Origin: Gammaproteobacteria bacterium
GTDB taxonomy: Bacteria; Pseudomonadota; Gammaproteobacteria; Eutrophobiales; Eutrophobiaceae
Assembly (NCBI GenBank): GCA_004297165.1
Contig: SCUJ01000006.1
Coordinates: forward strand, 620,001-684,000
Direction of reading: 5' to 3'
Length of the DNA stretch: 64,000 bases
Part shown: piece by piece, positions 8,033 to 17,241 of the stretch
How positions within the stretch are numbered: position 1 is the first letter of the stretch
How the letters are laid out: each line of letters opens with the position of its first letter
Translations under genes and position numbers: made by a program
Notes under the pieces: model-generated
Seen by the model: the letters and a program-made list of their open reading frames with translations, nothing else
Database searches by the model: none
Told to the model about the DNA's origin: nothing

Positions 8033-8763
8033 CCGGGAATCAGCAACTCGCCTTCTATGCGACCCCACCCCATCCCTGCAACTACCTCCCGCGACGGGAG
8101 GCGACCACCCTGTTCGCCGACCCCCAGTTCACGAAGAATCCGCAGGTCTATGCCATGCTGGCGGCCTGCGGTTTTCGTCGCAGCGGCGAGCATCTATACA
8201 TGCCGCACTGCCGGACCTGCCGTCAATGCATACCGGTCCGCATCCCCGTCGCCCGTTTCGTCCCATCGGCCAACCAGCAACGGGTCATGCGCCGCAACCG
8301 GGATCTCACGATTCGCAGGCTGCCGCCCGAACTCAACGCCGAACATTTCGCACTCTACCGGCGTTATCTCGCCGTGCGGCATCCCGGCGGCGGCATGGAC
8401 AACCCGACGGAAAAAAATTACCAGGAGTTCCTGACCTCGAGCTGGTCCCTGACCTGGTTCTACGAGATGCGTCGTGGCGAGCGTCTGGTGTGCGTCGCCG
8501 TGGTGGACTTCATGGCAAAGGCGCTGTCCGCGGTCTACACCTTTTTCGACCCCGACGAGGCGCGCTTCAGTCCGGGCAAATTCGCCATCCTTCACGAGAT
8601 CGCCGAGGCGCGCCGTCTCGGCTTCGACTGGCTCTATCTCGGCTACTGGATCCGCGATTCGGAGAAGATGCAATACAAGAACGAATACCAGCCACTGGAG
8701 TACTTTTACGATAATCAGTGGCGCCCCGAGCCGCCGGGGTTAGCCGACAGGCGCGCATCCTGA
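8029..8763 (+). CDS. bpt: Aspartate/glutamate leucyltransferase
   Basis: A 244-residue Bpt (R-transferase-like) enzyme that adds Leu to proteins with N-terminal Asp or Glu. It begins MTGNQQLAFYATPPHPCNYL, with the conserved PHPC-YLP.REATTLF block, then the cysteine pair CRTCRQC, and later FDWLYLGYWIRDSEKMQYK. The start overlaps the aat stop by 4 nt and gives the expected family length; a longer in-frame reading upstream lies inside aat and is rejected. With aat it covers both main secondary destabilising residue classes of the N-end rule. Confidence 0.96.
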   Translation: MTGNQQLAFYATPPHPCNYLPRREATTLFADPQFTKNPQVYAMLAACGFRRSGEHLYMPHCRTCRQCIPVRIPVARFVPSANQQRVMRRNRDLTIRRLPPELNAEHFALYRRYLAVRHPGGGMDNPTEKNYQEFLTSSWSLTWFYEMRRGERLVCVAVVDFMAKALSAVYTFFDPDEARFSPGKFAILHEIAEARRLGFDWLYLGYWIRDSEKMQYKNEYQPLEYFYDNQWRPEPPGLADRRAS

Positions 8764-8832
8764 TCGTCAGGCTTTGCGTGTTGCCGCGATTTAAGGCAAG
8801 ATCGCGCAGGTTTTTTTCAAGCGCGAAGGATT

Positions 8833-9051
8833 ATGGCAAAAGAAGATCAAATAGAAATGGGGGGAACCGTCATTGAAACCCTGCCCAACACCATGTTTCG
8901 GGTCCAACTCGACAATGGCCACATCATCACCGCGCATATATCGGGCAAGATGCGCAAGCATTACATCCGTATTCTGACCGGCGACAAGGTCACCATCGAA
9001 ATGACCCCTTATGATTTAAGTAAGGGGCGAATTACCTACCGCAGCCGCTAG
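8833..9051 (+). CDS. infA: Translation initiation factor IF-1
   Basis: A 72-residue OB-fold protein, [19 protein letters not shown] to GRITYRSR, the standard IF-1 length and sequence. It binds the 30S A site during initiation together with IF-2 and IF-3. The start is preceded by AAGGA (gcgaaggattATG). Its last 36 bases overlap the convergent kdsB coding region, an unusually deep overlap for two essential genes. Confidence 0.98.
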   Translation: MAKEDQIEMGGTVIETLPNTMFRVQLDNGHIITAHISGKMRKHYIRILTGDKVTIEMTPYDLSKGRITYRSR

Positions 9052-9783
9052 CCCCCGGGCACGCTCCAGATCCTCGGGAGTATCGATCCCTATCCCGCAG
9101 GGCGCCGCGGCCTCCGCGACATGGATCCGGTATCCATGATGCAGGGCCCGGAGTTGTTCCAGGCGTTCTGATACCTCCAGCGGCGGCCGCGACAGGGCGG
9201 CATAGATCTTGAGGAATCCCGCGCGATAGGCATAGATCCCGATATGCCGTAACGGCGCGACAGCCATGGCGGAGATCGGTCGATCCGACCACGGCACCGG
9301 GGAGCGGCTGAAATACAGGGCATACTGATTCACGTCCCGCACCACCTTGACAACATTGGGGTTGCGGTAATCCGCCTCATCGGTCAAGACCTCGCATAAG
9401 GTCGCCATCGCCGCCTCGGGCCGGCCGCGGAGGCCGTCCGCCACCTGAGTTACCAGAACGGGAGGCAGACCGTATTCATCCCCCTGTACATTTACAACTA
9501 TGGTTTTGTCATCGATTCCCAATTTGGCCGCGGCCTCGGCGATCCGGTCGGTCCCTGAGGCATGCGTCGCGGCGGTGCGAACGACCTCCGCCCCAAATCC
9601 TGCCGCGCATGCGGCGATGCGTTCGTCGTCGGTGGCAATGTACACATGCCCTACCGCACCTGCCGCAGCGGCCTCATGGACATGCCGGATCAGGGGTTTG
9701 CCTTGTATTTCCAACAATGGTTTGCCCGGCAGGCGGGTGGCGGCGTAGCGGGCCGGGATGATCACTACGCAGTCATCTTTCAT
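9016..9783 (-). CDS. kdsB: 3-deoxy-manno-octulosonate cytidylyltransferase
   Basis: A 255-residue CMP-Kdo synthetase, which activates Kdo with CTP for lipopolysaccharide inner-core synthesis. The N-terminal nucleotidyltransferase motif is [20 protein letters not shown]; later come [34 protein letters not shown] and [13 protein letters not shown]. The GDEYG replaces the commoner GDEPL/P, a small deviation. It overlaps the Trm112-like gene by 4 nt and the 3' end of infA by 36 nt. It belongs to the minus-strand envelope cluster that begins at comEC. Confidence 0.96.
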   Translation of the reverse strand: MKDDCVVIIPARYAATRLPGKPLLEIQGKPLIRHVHEAAAAGAVGHVYIATDDERIAACAAGFGAEVVRTAATHASGTDRIAEAAAKLGIDDKTIVVNVQGDEYGLPPVLVTQVADGLRGRPEAAMATLCEVLTDEADYRNPNVVKVVRDVNQYALYFSRSPVPWSDRPISAMAVAPLRHIGIYAYRAGFLKIYAALSRPPLEVSERLEQLRALHHGYRIHVAEAAAPCGIGIDTPEDLERARGLAAAVGNSPLT

Positions 9784-9971
9784 TTCCGGTAGTGATCCAG
9801 CTCTTCGCTATTCAGCGGGCGGGCCTCGTTCTCCAGCATGATGGGAATGCCGTCCCGGATTGGATAGGCCAACCGCGCCGCTATCGAAATAAATTCCTGT
9901 TTCTGTTCGTCATAAACCAGCGGCGCCTTGGTCACCGGGCAGACCAGTATCTCGATCAATTTTTTATCCAT
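9780..9971 (-). CDS. Trm112-like zinc-ribbon protein (YcaR family)
   Basis: A 63-residue protein with [20 protein letters not shown] and [16 protein letters not shown]. Eukaryotic and archaeal Trm112 activate methyltransferases; bacterial YcaR members sit between lpxK and kdsB, as here, and lack most of the zinc cysteines (a single Cys is seen). It overlaps lpxK by 8 nt upstream and kdsB by 4 nt downstream, indicating tight coupling. Confidence 0.93.
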   Translation of the reverse strand: MDKKLIEILVCPVTKAPLVYDEQKQEFISIAARLAYPIRDGIPIMLENEARPLNSEELDHYRK

Positions 9972-10989
9972 TGGCGATCTCCTGCAGCAATACCGTTAAA
10001 CGGTGTACAAAACTCTGCGCCAGACGCGCTGTCACCGGTAGATACCACCAGTTCGGGCGCGCGAAGCGCTGGCATTTTACCGCGTCCTTTTCCGTCATCA
10101 CCACCGGCAAATCGTCATTGAAATCCAGATCCCCGGGTTGAAATGGATGGTGATCGGGAAACTCGTGGCGGATGGGATCAATCCCCAGGAGACGCAGTTG
10201 CTTGAAGAAGCGTCCGGGATTGCCGATACCGGCGACGGCATGCACGGATTGTCCGGAGAACGAACTCACCGGCTGAGAACGCCGCGGATCTCCCACCGCG
10301 CGCAGGTCGTACGGGTCCATCTCCATTAAATGAAAGCGGCCGGCGTTGCCGCCGTTCATGACGACCATGTCGACCGAATCCAGCCGGCTGGCGAATTCCC
10401 GCAGGGGTCCGGCAGGCAGGCAGCGGCGATTGCCGAACAGCCGGTCGCCATCGACGATGGCGATCTCCAGGTCACGATCAAGCCCCAGATGCTGCAATCC
10501 GTCATCGCAGATGAGGATGTCGCAATCCGTATGCTCCAGCAACTGGCGCGCGGCCGTGTAGCGGTCGACGGCGATGGCGACGGGGACACCGGTCCGGCGC
10601 GAGATGAGCAGCGGTTCATCGCCGACAATGGAGGGATCGCTGTCAGGGCGGACCTGTTGGGGTTTCCGGGATTCGAGTCCGCCATACCCGCGGCTGATCA
10701 CGCCTGGGCGATGACCCTGCGCCTTTAGAAATTCGCACAACCAGATCACAAGCGGGGTCTTGCCCGTGCCGCCTACGGTGATGTTCCCGACGACGATGAC
10801 CGGGACCCGCACCCGCCGCGCGGGCAGGACACCGGCGCGATAGATCAGCCGGCGCAGGAGCATGCCGCTGCCGTACAGCCAGCCGAGCGGCGCCAGCATG
10901 CGCGCCAGCGGCGGGTTTTCGTACCAGATTCGCTCCAGGCGCGCCTCGAGCCCGCGATTGGACAGTGGTTTGCCGTTCCCCGGACTCAT
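9964..10989 (-). CDS. lpxK: Tetraacyldisaccharide 4'-kinase
   Basis: A 341-residue inner-membrane-associated kinase that phosphorylates the lipid A disaccharide at the 4' position. The P-loop is seen in [17 protein letters not shown] near residues 68-84. An N-terminal amphipathic/hydrophobic segment ([20 protein letters not shown]) fits membrane association. Downstream motifs include [23 protein letters not shown] and MTEKDAVKC. It overlaps exbD by 4 nt. The common neighbour msbA is absent from this block. Confidence 0.97.
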   Translation of the reverse strand: MSPGNGKPLSNRGLEARLERIWYENPPLARMLAPLGWLYGSGMLLRRLIYRAGVLPARRVRVPVIVVGNITVGGTGKTPLVIWLCEFLKAQGHRPGVISRGYGGLESRKPQQVRPDSDPSIVGDEPLLISRRTGVPVAIAVDRYTAARQLLEHTDCDILICDDGLQHLGLDRDLEIAIVDGDRLFGNRRCLPAGPLREFASRLDSVDMVVMNGGNAGRFHLMEMDPYDLRAVGDPRRSQPVSSFSGQSVHAVAGIGNPGRFFKQLRLLGIDPIRHEFPDHHPFQPGDLDFNDDLPVVMTEKDAVKCQRFARPNWWYLPVTARLAQSFVHRLTVLLQEIANG

Positions 10990-11417
10990 CCCGCTGAAGG
11001 TTCGTCTTCCAGCGCGCGGGTGGCGAAGGTGATGCGGACCAGGCCGAGCTGGCGGGCGGCATCCATGACCCGAATGACCAGTTGATGCCGGGCATCCGCG
11101 TCCGCATTGATGATGATCGGCGGATCCTCCAGGTCCAGGGCGGCGTCGCGCAGGGCCTCGCGGATGGTCTCGATCTGGGTATTCACGAGCGCCTGGTTGT
11201 TGATGAAGATGCGATCGGTCTTGTCGATGGCGATGTTTACCTCATCGACATTGCCTTCCTTGGGCGTCTCGGACGCCTCGGGGAGGGTGATCTTGATCTG
11301 GGATGCGATGTCGAAGGTCGCGGAGACCATGAAGAACAGCAGGAGCAGAAACACCACATCGATGAGCGGCGTGATGTCCACATTGAGTTCGTTTCTCCGT
11401 TTGGGGCGCAGGTTCAT
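10986..11417 (-). CDS. exbD: ExbD/TolR family biopolymer transport protein
   Basis: A 143-residue protein with a short cytoplasmic N-terminus, one membrane helix (VDITPLIDVVFLLLLFFMV) containing the essential Asp, and a periplasmic domain. It works with ExbB to couple proton flow to an energiser such as TonB, or to lipid transport in the lpxK-linked paralogues. It starts 17 nt after exbB and overlaps lpxK by 4 nt, the arrangement found beside lpxK in many gammaproteobacteria. Confidence 0.93.
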   Translation of the reverse strand: MNLRPKRRNELNVDITPLIDVVFLLLLFFMVSATFDIASQIKITLPEASETPKEGNVDEVNIAIDKTDRIFINNQALVNTQIETIREALRDAALDLEDPPIIINADADARHQLVIRVMDAARQLGLVRITFATRALEDEPSAG

Positions 11418-11434
11418 GTCCGGGGTCCTCTGGT

Positions 11435-12052
11435 CTATGACTCCTGCTCGCGCTGGCCGTGCAGGACCTCCACGAGTTTCAGGGCCTCCTGCTCCATGGT
11501 GATCACCAGTTCATCCACGCGGCCCGTGAAATAACGGTAGAACAGCAGGGTGGGAATGGCGATGGAGAGGCCGGCGGCCGTGGTGTATAGGGCCTGGGAG
11601 ATGCCGCCTGAGAGAATGCTGGCGTCGCCGATGCCGTGCACGGAGATCACCGAGAAGACCTGGATCATCCCGAACACGGTGCCGAGCAGGCCTAGGAGCG
11701 GGGAAATCGAGGCAATGGTGCCGAGGGTGTTGAGAAACCGCTCCAGTTCATGCACCACCTGGCGGCCCACCTCCTCGATGCTCTCCTTCATCACCACCCG
11801 ATCGTGCTGGTAATTGACCAGGCCCGCCGCGAGCAGACGGCCGAGCGGAGAGCCCAGCCGCAGTTCCTGTATCCTTTCGACGGTTATGTTCCCGGTCTTG
11901 GCCCATTGCCAGACCTGCGCCACCAGATTCGGGGGGGTGATCCGTTTGGTTTGCAGCGACCAGAAACGTTCGGCGATGATCGCCATGGACAGGATCGAAC
12001 ACGCCAACAGGGGCCACATGAGCAGACCGCCGGCTTTCATCAGTTCAAGCAC
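11435..12052 (-). CDS. exbB: MotA/TolQ/ExbB proton channel protein
   Basis: A 205-residue protein with three membrane helices: LLMWPLLACSILSMAIIAERFW near the N-terminus, then ISPLLGLLGTVFGMIQVF and SQALYTTAAGLSIAIPTLLFY. These carry the Gly/Pro and Thr/Ala residues typical of ExbB/TolQ pentameric channels. It pairs with the adjacent ExbD. Because the pair is embedded in a lipid A gene cluster and not beside tonB, its job may be envelope-related and not siderophore uptake; that is inference. Confidence 0.93.
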   Translation of the reverse strand: MLELMKAGGLLMWPLLACSILSMAIIAERFWSLQTKRITPPNLVAQVWQWAKTGNITVERIQELRLGSPLGRLLAAGLVNYQHDRVVMKESIEEVGRQVVHELERFLNTLGTIASISPLLGLLGTVFGMIQVFSVISVHGIGDASILSGGISQALYTTAAGLSIAIPTLLFYRYFTGRVDELVITMEQEALKLVEVLHGQREQES

Positions 12053-12092
12053 GTTTTCTCCTTCATTCTCGTTATAGACAGACTTGCGTCCC

Positions 12093-14399
12093 TCAATCCC
12101 CCGCCGGATCCCGCGTATGCCAGAATCGTCCGGCTATCCGGCGGTATTCCGTCATGCCGATACCGGTTGCGCGAAAATCCAGCGTGATGGCCCCGGAGCG
12201 CACTGTTGATACCGGCATCGCCCCCGCGGCCCGATAGCGGGCGATTATATCCCGATTCGGCAAGCCAAATCGATTGCGATAGCCCGCGGAGATCAGCACA
12301 TACCTCGCGCCCACGGTCTCGATAAACGTCCTGCTTGAAGAACTCGCGCTCCCGTGATGCGGCGCCACCAGTACCATCGCGGCGAGCTTCGCCCCCTGGT
12401 TGCGCACCAGGAATTGTTCCACTGGCCGCTCGATATCGCCGGTCAACAGCACGCTGCGATCCCCTGTGCCGACTTTGAGCACGCAGGAGGCATTGTTGCC
12501 CTGCATTCGGTGACCCTGAACCGGACTCAGGACCTCCAGATCAACGCCGTCGAGCCGCCAGTGTTGTCCCATCTCGCAAGGCTGGTTCCGGTCATGTTTT
12601 ATCTGTTCGGGAATGCTCGACAGCACCGTGCCTATCTCCAATCCCTCCAGCAAGGCCGGCAGTCCGCCGGCATGGTCGGCATCGCCATGACTGACAAAGA
12701 GCAGATCTATCCGCGATTTCCCCATCTGCCGCAGCCAGGGGAGGATCACTTCTTCTCCGGCATTGCTCTGTTCGCTGTAACGCGGTCCGGTATCGTAAAG
12801 TACGAGATGATGACGGGTCCGGATCGCGGCTGCGAGACCCTGCCCCACATCCAGCAAGGTCAGACTGAATTCCCCCTCGGAAAGTTGCAACGTACCGGGC
12901 GACACCAACGGGAGCAGACAGAACCAGCCGAGCCAGCGACCAGTGAGTCCCCTCGGCGCGAGCAATACCAGCACCGCTATTGTCGCGAAAATCAGGGCAA
13001 TCATGGATGCCGGCGGGACGGCCAGGACGCCCGGGCCCACGGCGGCAAACCATTCCAGCAGACGCCAGAGCCATTCCAGCGTCATCCCGGCGCCCCACAA
13101 GAAGAAACCAGCCGGAAGATCCGCCACCGGCAGCAATGCCACGCCGCCGAGCGTGAGCGGGAGGGTGACCAGACTCACCCAGGGCACGGCGATGAGATTG
13201 GCCGCCAGACCGGTCAAAGGGATCTGCCCGAACCAGACCACAAGCAGGGGCGCGAGGCCGAGCGCCACCACAAACTGGGTGCGGCCCCAGCGCCACCAGA
13301 TCCCGCGGACATCAACCCGGTGCGACATCCCGTACAGGATCAGACCCACAGCGCCGAACGACAGCCAGAAACCGGGCGCGAGGACATCCAACGGATCCAG
13401 CGCCGTGACCAGCAGCAACGCCAGACAGAACACGTGGCTGCGCGAGAGCCGGCGGGAGAATAACGGTTCCGCGAGGACTGCCGCAGTCATGATCAAGGCC
13501 CGCCGCGTCGGCACGGAGAATCCGGCCAGCGCGGCATAGGCGCACGCCACGAACAACGCGGCGATCGCCGCCGCCCGCGGCGCGGCGAGATACTCCGGCA
13601 GAATCCCGCTCCGCGCCCAGAGCAGGCGGACCAGGAAAAACGCCATGGCGGCGATGAGCGCGATATGTTGTCCGGAGATCACCAGCAGGTGCGTCGTGCC
13701 GGTCCGGTTGAGCACCGCCCAATGCTCATCCTCCATGCCCCGGCTGTCGCCGATGACGAGCGCGGGCAGCAGCGCCGCGGGCAATGGCGTATATATCGAT
13801 GCCGTCATGCGTTCCGTGATTAAATGCCGGAGATAAGCAACGCTGTACGGCGTCGCCTTTTCCAGCTTCCGGTTATCGCCGCGCGCGACGACATATCCGG
13901 TGGCGCGTACCCCCTGCCGAAATAACCAGCCCTCATAGTCGAAACCTCCGGGATTCATGGAACCCCAGGGACGCTTGAGTTTCACGTGCAGACGCCAACG
14001 CTGTCCCGGCAATATTTCAGGGGGGTCTTCATACCAACTGATCCGGACGCGCTCGGGATAATCCGCGATGTCTTTTTCGCTTTTCAACAGCCTCTCCGTC
14101 TTGAATACGAATCGACACACATCGTCACGACAGACCGGCAGACCTTCGATCCTGCCCTCGATCGTCAGCGGCGCGCCTTCAAGTGCGGGATCCAGCCGGC
14201 TGTCGAGTAGCAGCCCTGCCCGGAACAAACACCAGCAGAAACCCGCGCCGAGCCATAGCACCCAGCGCACGGCCGGATATCTCCGGGCCGCGAGCGCCAG
14301 CAACAAGAGCGGCAAGAGCAAGGGATACAGCGAGGGCAACTCGCGCAGTTGCAGCAGTATGAGGGCGCCGATGACAAACAACACACATCCTGTGCGCAT
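12093..14399 (-). CDS. comEC: DNA internalization/competence protein ComEC/Rec2
   Basis: A 768-residue polytopic membrane protein. The order is: N-terminal hydrophobic helices and a DUF4131-like region with OB-type strands (LTIEGRIEGLPVCRDDVCRF), the competence-domain helix bundle (TGTTHLLVISGQHIALIAAMAF), and a C-terminal metallo-beta-lactamase domain with SHGDADHAGGLPALL and APHHGSASSSS. ComEC forms the inner-membrane channel for single-stranded DNA during transformation. The ATG at 14399 is used because an in-frame extension to 14585 runs through the palindromic intergenic region. The gene suggests transformability but no pilus genes are present here. Confidence 0.95.
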   Translation of the reverse strand: MRTGCVLFVIGALILLQLRELPSLYPLLLPLLLLALAARRYPAVRWVLWLGAGFCWCLFRAGLLLDSRLDPALEGAPLTIEGRIEGLPVCRDDVCRFVFKTERLLKSEKDIADYPERVRISWYEDPPEILPGQRWRLHVKLKRPWGSMNPGGFDYEGWLFRQGVRATGYVVARGDNRKLEKATPYSVAYLRHLITERMTASIYTPLPAALLPALVIGDSRGMEDEHWAVLNRTGTTHLLVISGQHIALIAAMAFFLVRLLWARSGILPEYLAAPRAAAIAALFVACAYAALAGFSVPTRRALIMTAAVLAEPLFSRRLSRSHVFCLALLLVTALDPLDVLAPGFWLSFGAVGLILYGMSHRVDVRGIWWRWGRTQFVVALGLAPLLVVWFGQIPLTGLAANLIAVPWVSLVTLPLTLGGVALLPVADLPAGFFLWGAGMTLEWLWRLLEWFAAVGPGVLAVPPASMIALIFATIAVLVLLAPRGLTGRWLGWFCLLPLVSPGTLQLSEGEFSLTLLDVGQGLAAAIRTRHHLVLYDTGPRYSEQSNAGEEVILPWLRQMGKSRIDLLFVSHGDADHAGGLPALLEGLEIGTVLSSIPEQIKHDRNQPCEMGQHWRLDGVDLEVLSPVQGHRMQGNNASCVLKVGTGDRSVLLTGDIERPVEQFLVRNQGAKLAAMVLVAPHHGSASSSSRTFIETVGARYVLISAGYRNRFGLPNRDIIARYRAAGAMPVSTVRSGAITLDFRATGIGMTEYRRIAGRFWHTRDPAGD

Positions 14400-14734
14400 G
14401 GGGCAGTCCTTTAGTTGTGTTGCTATGAATGGATCAGTTCCCTGGCTGGAACTTATCCTTATAATACTTCCACCTCTCCCTCCGGGAGAGGCCGCCGCGA
14501 TGCGGCGGGTGAGGGAAAGAAGTGCATCAGGGATCGCATTTCCCTCTTCCCCGACCCTTGGGCCGCATGCTCCCGGCGCGGCCAACCGACTACATCCATG
14601 TAGTCGTCTCCCGGAGGGCGAAGGGAGTTTATTCAGTCGGCTTGCAGCCGACTACATATTAACCCATCGGCTTAAAGTCGAGAATTATTCATCATCAGGG
14701 AAGTTATTATCACGAAGTCATAAATGAATTGCGT
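14400..14734. repeat. Intergenic cluster of four palindromic repeats
   Basis: This 335-nt gap between divergent comEC and the DUF2062 gene holds no convincing gene. Four hairpins are seen: CCTCTCCC-TCC-GGGAGAGG (14473-14491), CCGCCGC-GAT-GCGGCGG (14492-14508), GACTACAT-CC-ATGTAGTC (14588-14605) and GTCGGCT-TGC-AGCCGAC (14636-14652). Such elements are dispersed widely in proteobacterial genomes. Promoters for both flanking genes must also lie here but were not identified. Confidence 0.75.
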
Positions 14735-15253
14735 ATGCGAAATCTGCTCAAACGGATAATCCCCCACCCCCACACCGTCCGGGAACACCGTCATTTGCGT
14801 TTCCTGCCGCGGGATATCCTGCACGATCCGGACATCTTTCATCTGACCCGCCGATCGACCGCGGGCGGCGTCGCGGCTGGATTGTTCGCGGCCTTCATTC
14901 CTTTCCCCGGTCACTTCCTTTATGCCGCGCTGCTCGCGATATTCTTTCGCGTCAATCTGCCGCTCGCCTTTTTGTGTTCCCTGATTACCAATCCCCTGAC
15001 CATCCCGCCCTTTTTCTATCTCGCATACCGCGTCGGGGCACTAATTCTGGCGATGCCGCCACACCCCGTCGAGTTCGAGTTATCCCTCGCCTGGTTCAGG
15101 AATGGATTCCTCGACATCTGGGAACCGCTGTTGCTGGGATCCTTGATCTGCGCGACGGTCTCCGCCCTGATCGGTTATTTCGGAGTGCGTCTTATCTGGT
15201 GGCTGTCAGTCAGCCGTCGCTGGGAAAAGCGCCGCCGCGAGCGGCGGCGCTGA
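14735..15253 (+). CDS. DUF2062 membrane protein
   Basis: A 172-residue protein. A basic N-terminus (RNLLKRIIPHPHTVREHRHL) precedes the DUF2062 domain, with hydrophobic helices in VAAGLFAAFIPFPGHFLYAALLAIFF, LAFLCSLITNPLTIPPFFYLAYRVG and a last helix before a strongly basic tail. The N-P-x-T-x-P-P motif is the family signature. The function is unknown. The ATG at 14735 is preferred to the TTG two codons upstream. Confidence 0.92.
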   Translation: MRNLLKRIIPHPHTVREHRHLRFLPRDILHDPDIFHLTRRSTAGGVAAGLFAAFIPFPGHFLYAALLAIFFRVNLPLAFLCSLITNPLTIPPFFYLAYRVGALILAMPPHPVEFELSLAWFRNGFLDIWEPLLLGSLICATVSALIGYFGVRLIWWLSVSRRWEKRRRERRR

Positions 15254-15262
15254 GTTATTCCG

Positions 15263-17209
15263 TTAATTCTCCCAACCTGACGGCATCCTGTAAGGCACGG
15301 TGCGCAACTGTTCCTCGACGCGACGGATGCGGCCGTTGTCCACCTTGAACAACTGCGCCGCGAGGATCGAATACGGTCCGGTCGAGAGCCGGGTCACCGC
15401 AACATCGCCGACGCCTTTGATCGGGATTGTCTTGCGATCGTGCGGCACGTCGTACAAGGCATGCGAGAGCACGAGGCCGCGTTCGCTGTCGACGACCAGC
15501 GGCCGGACCTCCCGGATCGCCTCGATCTCGCCGAAATAGCCGGCGCTGATCTGCTCCGCACAACCCAGGGCCGTCGGCTTGTAATCCGGATGCGCCGGAT
15601 CGGGCGCGGCGGCATCGGCAACGTCGGTAAGGCGGACACCATTCGCGCGGCGGATGCAATCCTCCGCAAGCGCGGCGCGCGCCCCATCTCCGGCGCCCAG
15701 GGCATCAAAATAGGCGCCAGTCGTTTTGACGAGATCTTCTGCGGTCGCGCCCGCGGCAGTCGCGAAGACCGGATCGACCGAGGTGAAATCGGCCGGGTCG
15801 TTCTGGTAAGGCACGGCGGCGATCATCATCGTCATCGTGCCGCCGCCCGCGCTGCGCGTTTCGCGACGCGTGATCACCGCCTCGATCTCGGTGACGCGCC
15901 GATCCGCGACCTTCAGCCGCACCGCGAGCACGCCCGGCACGCCGGTTTCGACGATTGTGCCGTACCAGCCGACCGTGCCGCTTGTGGGATCGGCGAGACG
16001 GATGCCGTAGTTGCCGCGCTCGGTTGCCGTGCCCCACAGGCCGTCATAGAGCGGCAGCCGTTGGCCGTTCTCGGTGTATTTGACATCGGGCGACACCGGC
16101 AACCTCTTCGCATCATGCGCCACGAGCGCATCAAGGAATTTATCCACAAAAGAATCGAGACAGGCGCGATCGCACGGATCGGACGACGGCGCGGCGGCGA
16201 TCTTATTGGCGATATCGGTCCGTTCGACCCAAGCGTCGCCCGAGGGAAACGCGGGGCGCATACCATAGGGGGATTCGTTCAGGGTCGCTTCGATCTGGCG
16301 GATCATCCCGTCCTCGATGCGCCAGGCCTCGCCAATCGACAACGTGCGCGGTGAGGAGAAATACGGCGGCACGACGGAGGTCTTGCCATTCGACATGTGC
16401 AGTTCGCGCACCGTGCCGTTGTGATCGAACTGGGCAAACGCGAGCACCGTCTGCCGTTCGACATCGACCACGGCGAAACGCCGGTCGCGGATCCGCGTGA
16501 CGAAACCCAGGAAGCCGGTCTGGAACTGCTCGCGGCAGCTCATCGCCGCGAACTCGGTATCCTGTACGTGGCCGTACTTTACGCCGGTCTTGTTGGTCGT
16601 TTGCAGGCCGTGCTCCCAGCGATCGCATTGCGGATGAAAGAAGGTGTAATCGCCCTTCGGGTCGTTGCCCTGCATGCCGGTGAAGTATTTATTCGCGATG
16701 CGCGCCAGTTCCTCGCGGGGCAGACGTTGCTCCGGCGGGATCGTTTCCAGGAATTTCGGGGCCGGCGCGCCGTGTTCCTCGTAGAGAGTGGCTGGCGAGC
16801 GGATGGCGAGCGTTTCGATCTCCTTGATCTTGCCGTCAGCGATCGCGAGCCGCATGTCGAAGATGATCTTTGTGCCGCTCTCCTCGACCACGCCGATCAG
16901 ACCCGCCTGACCCATCTCCGGATCGGCGAAGTAGTGCCGGTACTTGCCGAGTCCGGTCACCGTGCGCCAGAGACCGTCGCCGAGCTTCAGGACCTGCTGG
17001 TTCTCGACGAAGACGACATCGTCGGCGAGCGGCAGGCGGCTCGGGTCGCGCGCCGCGAGCGCCTCGAGGTATTGATTGATGTAACCCTCCAGACAGGCGC
17101 GATCGCAGGCCGCGGATCGATCGCCCTGCGCTGGCGGGTCCGCTGCCAGGATTTCCGTAGAGACCAGGCTGGCGGACAGCGCCAATACGACCAGGCAGAG
17201 TTTGCGCAT
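15263..17209 (-). CDS. Large secreted protein with an internal tandem duplication (DUF8021-like)
   Basis: A 648-residue protein with a signal peptide (MRKLCLVVLALSASLVSTEILA). Two related halves of about 300 residues start CDRACLEGYINQYLEALAA and CDRACLDSFVDKFLDALVA. Each continues through an LP..DV...EN block, GLWRT or GLWGT, a Y...ADP block and IKEIE or VTEIE. A conserved SPYGMRPAFPSG near the end of half one is echoed by VPYRMPSGWEN at the C-terminus. Each half looks like an NTF2-like module plus an extension, resembling DUF8021-type proteins. No catalytic residues are recognisable. The role is unknown; export to periplasm or medium is likely. Confidence 0.7.
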   Translation of the reverse strand: MRKLCLVVLALSASLVSTEILAADPPAQGDRSAACDRACLEGYINQYLEALAARDPSRLPLADDVVFVENQQVLKLGDGLWRTVTGLGKYRHYFADPEMGQAGLIGVVEESGTKIIFDMRLAIADGKIKEIETLAIRSPATLYEEHGAPAPKFLETIPPEQRLPREELARIANKYFTGMQGNDPKGDYTFFHPQCDRWEHGLQTTNKTGVKYGHVQDTEFAAMSCREQFQTGFLGFVTRIRDRRFAVVDVERQTVLAFAQFDHNGTVRELHMSNGKTSVVPPYFSSPRTLSIGEAWRIEDGMIRQIEATLNESPYGMRPAFPSGDAWVERTDIANKIAAAPSSDPCDRACLDSFVDKFLDALVAHDAKRLPVSPDVKYTENGQRLPLYDGLWGTATERGNYGIRLADPTSGTVGWYGTIVETGVPGVLAVRLKVADRRVTEIEAVITRRETRSAGGGTMTMMIAAVPYQNDPADFTSVDPVFATAAGATAEDLVKTTGAYFDALGAGDGARAALAEDCIRRANGVRLTDVADAAAPDPAHPDYKPTALGCAEQISAGYFGEIEAIREVRPLVVDSERGLVLSHALYDVPHDRKTIPIKGVGDVAVTRLSTGPYSILAAQLFKVDNGRIRRVEEQLRTVPYRMPSGWEN

Positions 17210-17241
17210 CGAAGTTCCCCTTAAGTTGATATTATTAAATG

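Noticed and set aside
14400-14585. Longer ComEC start at 14585
   Set aside because: The extra residues are encoded by palindromic intergenic repeats and do not resemble ComEC.
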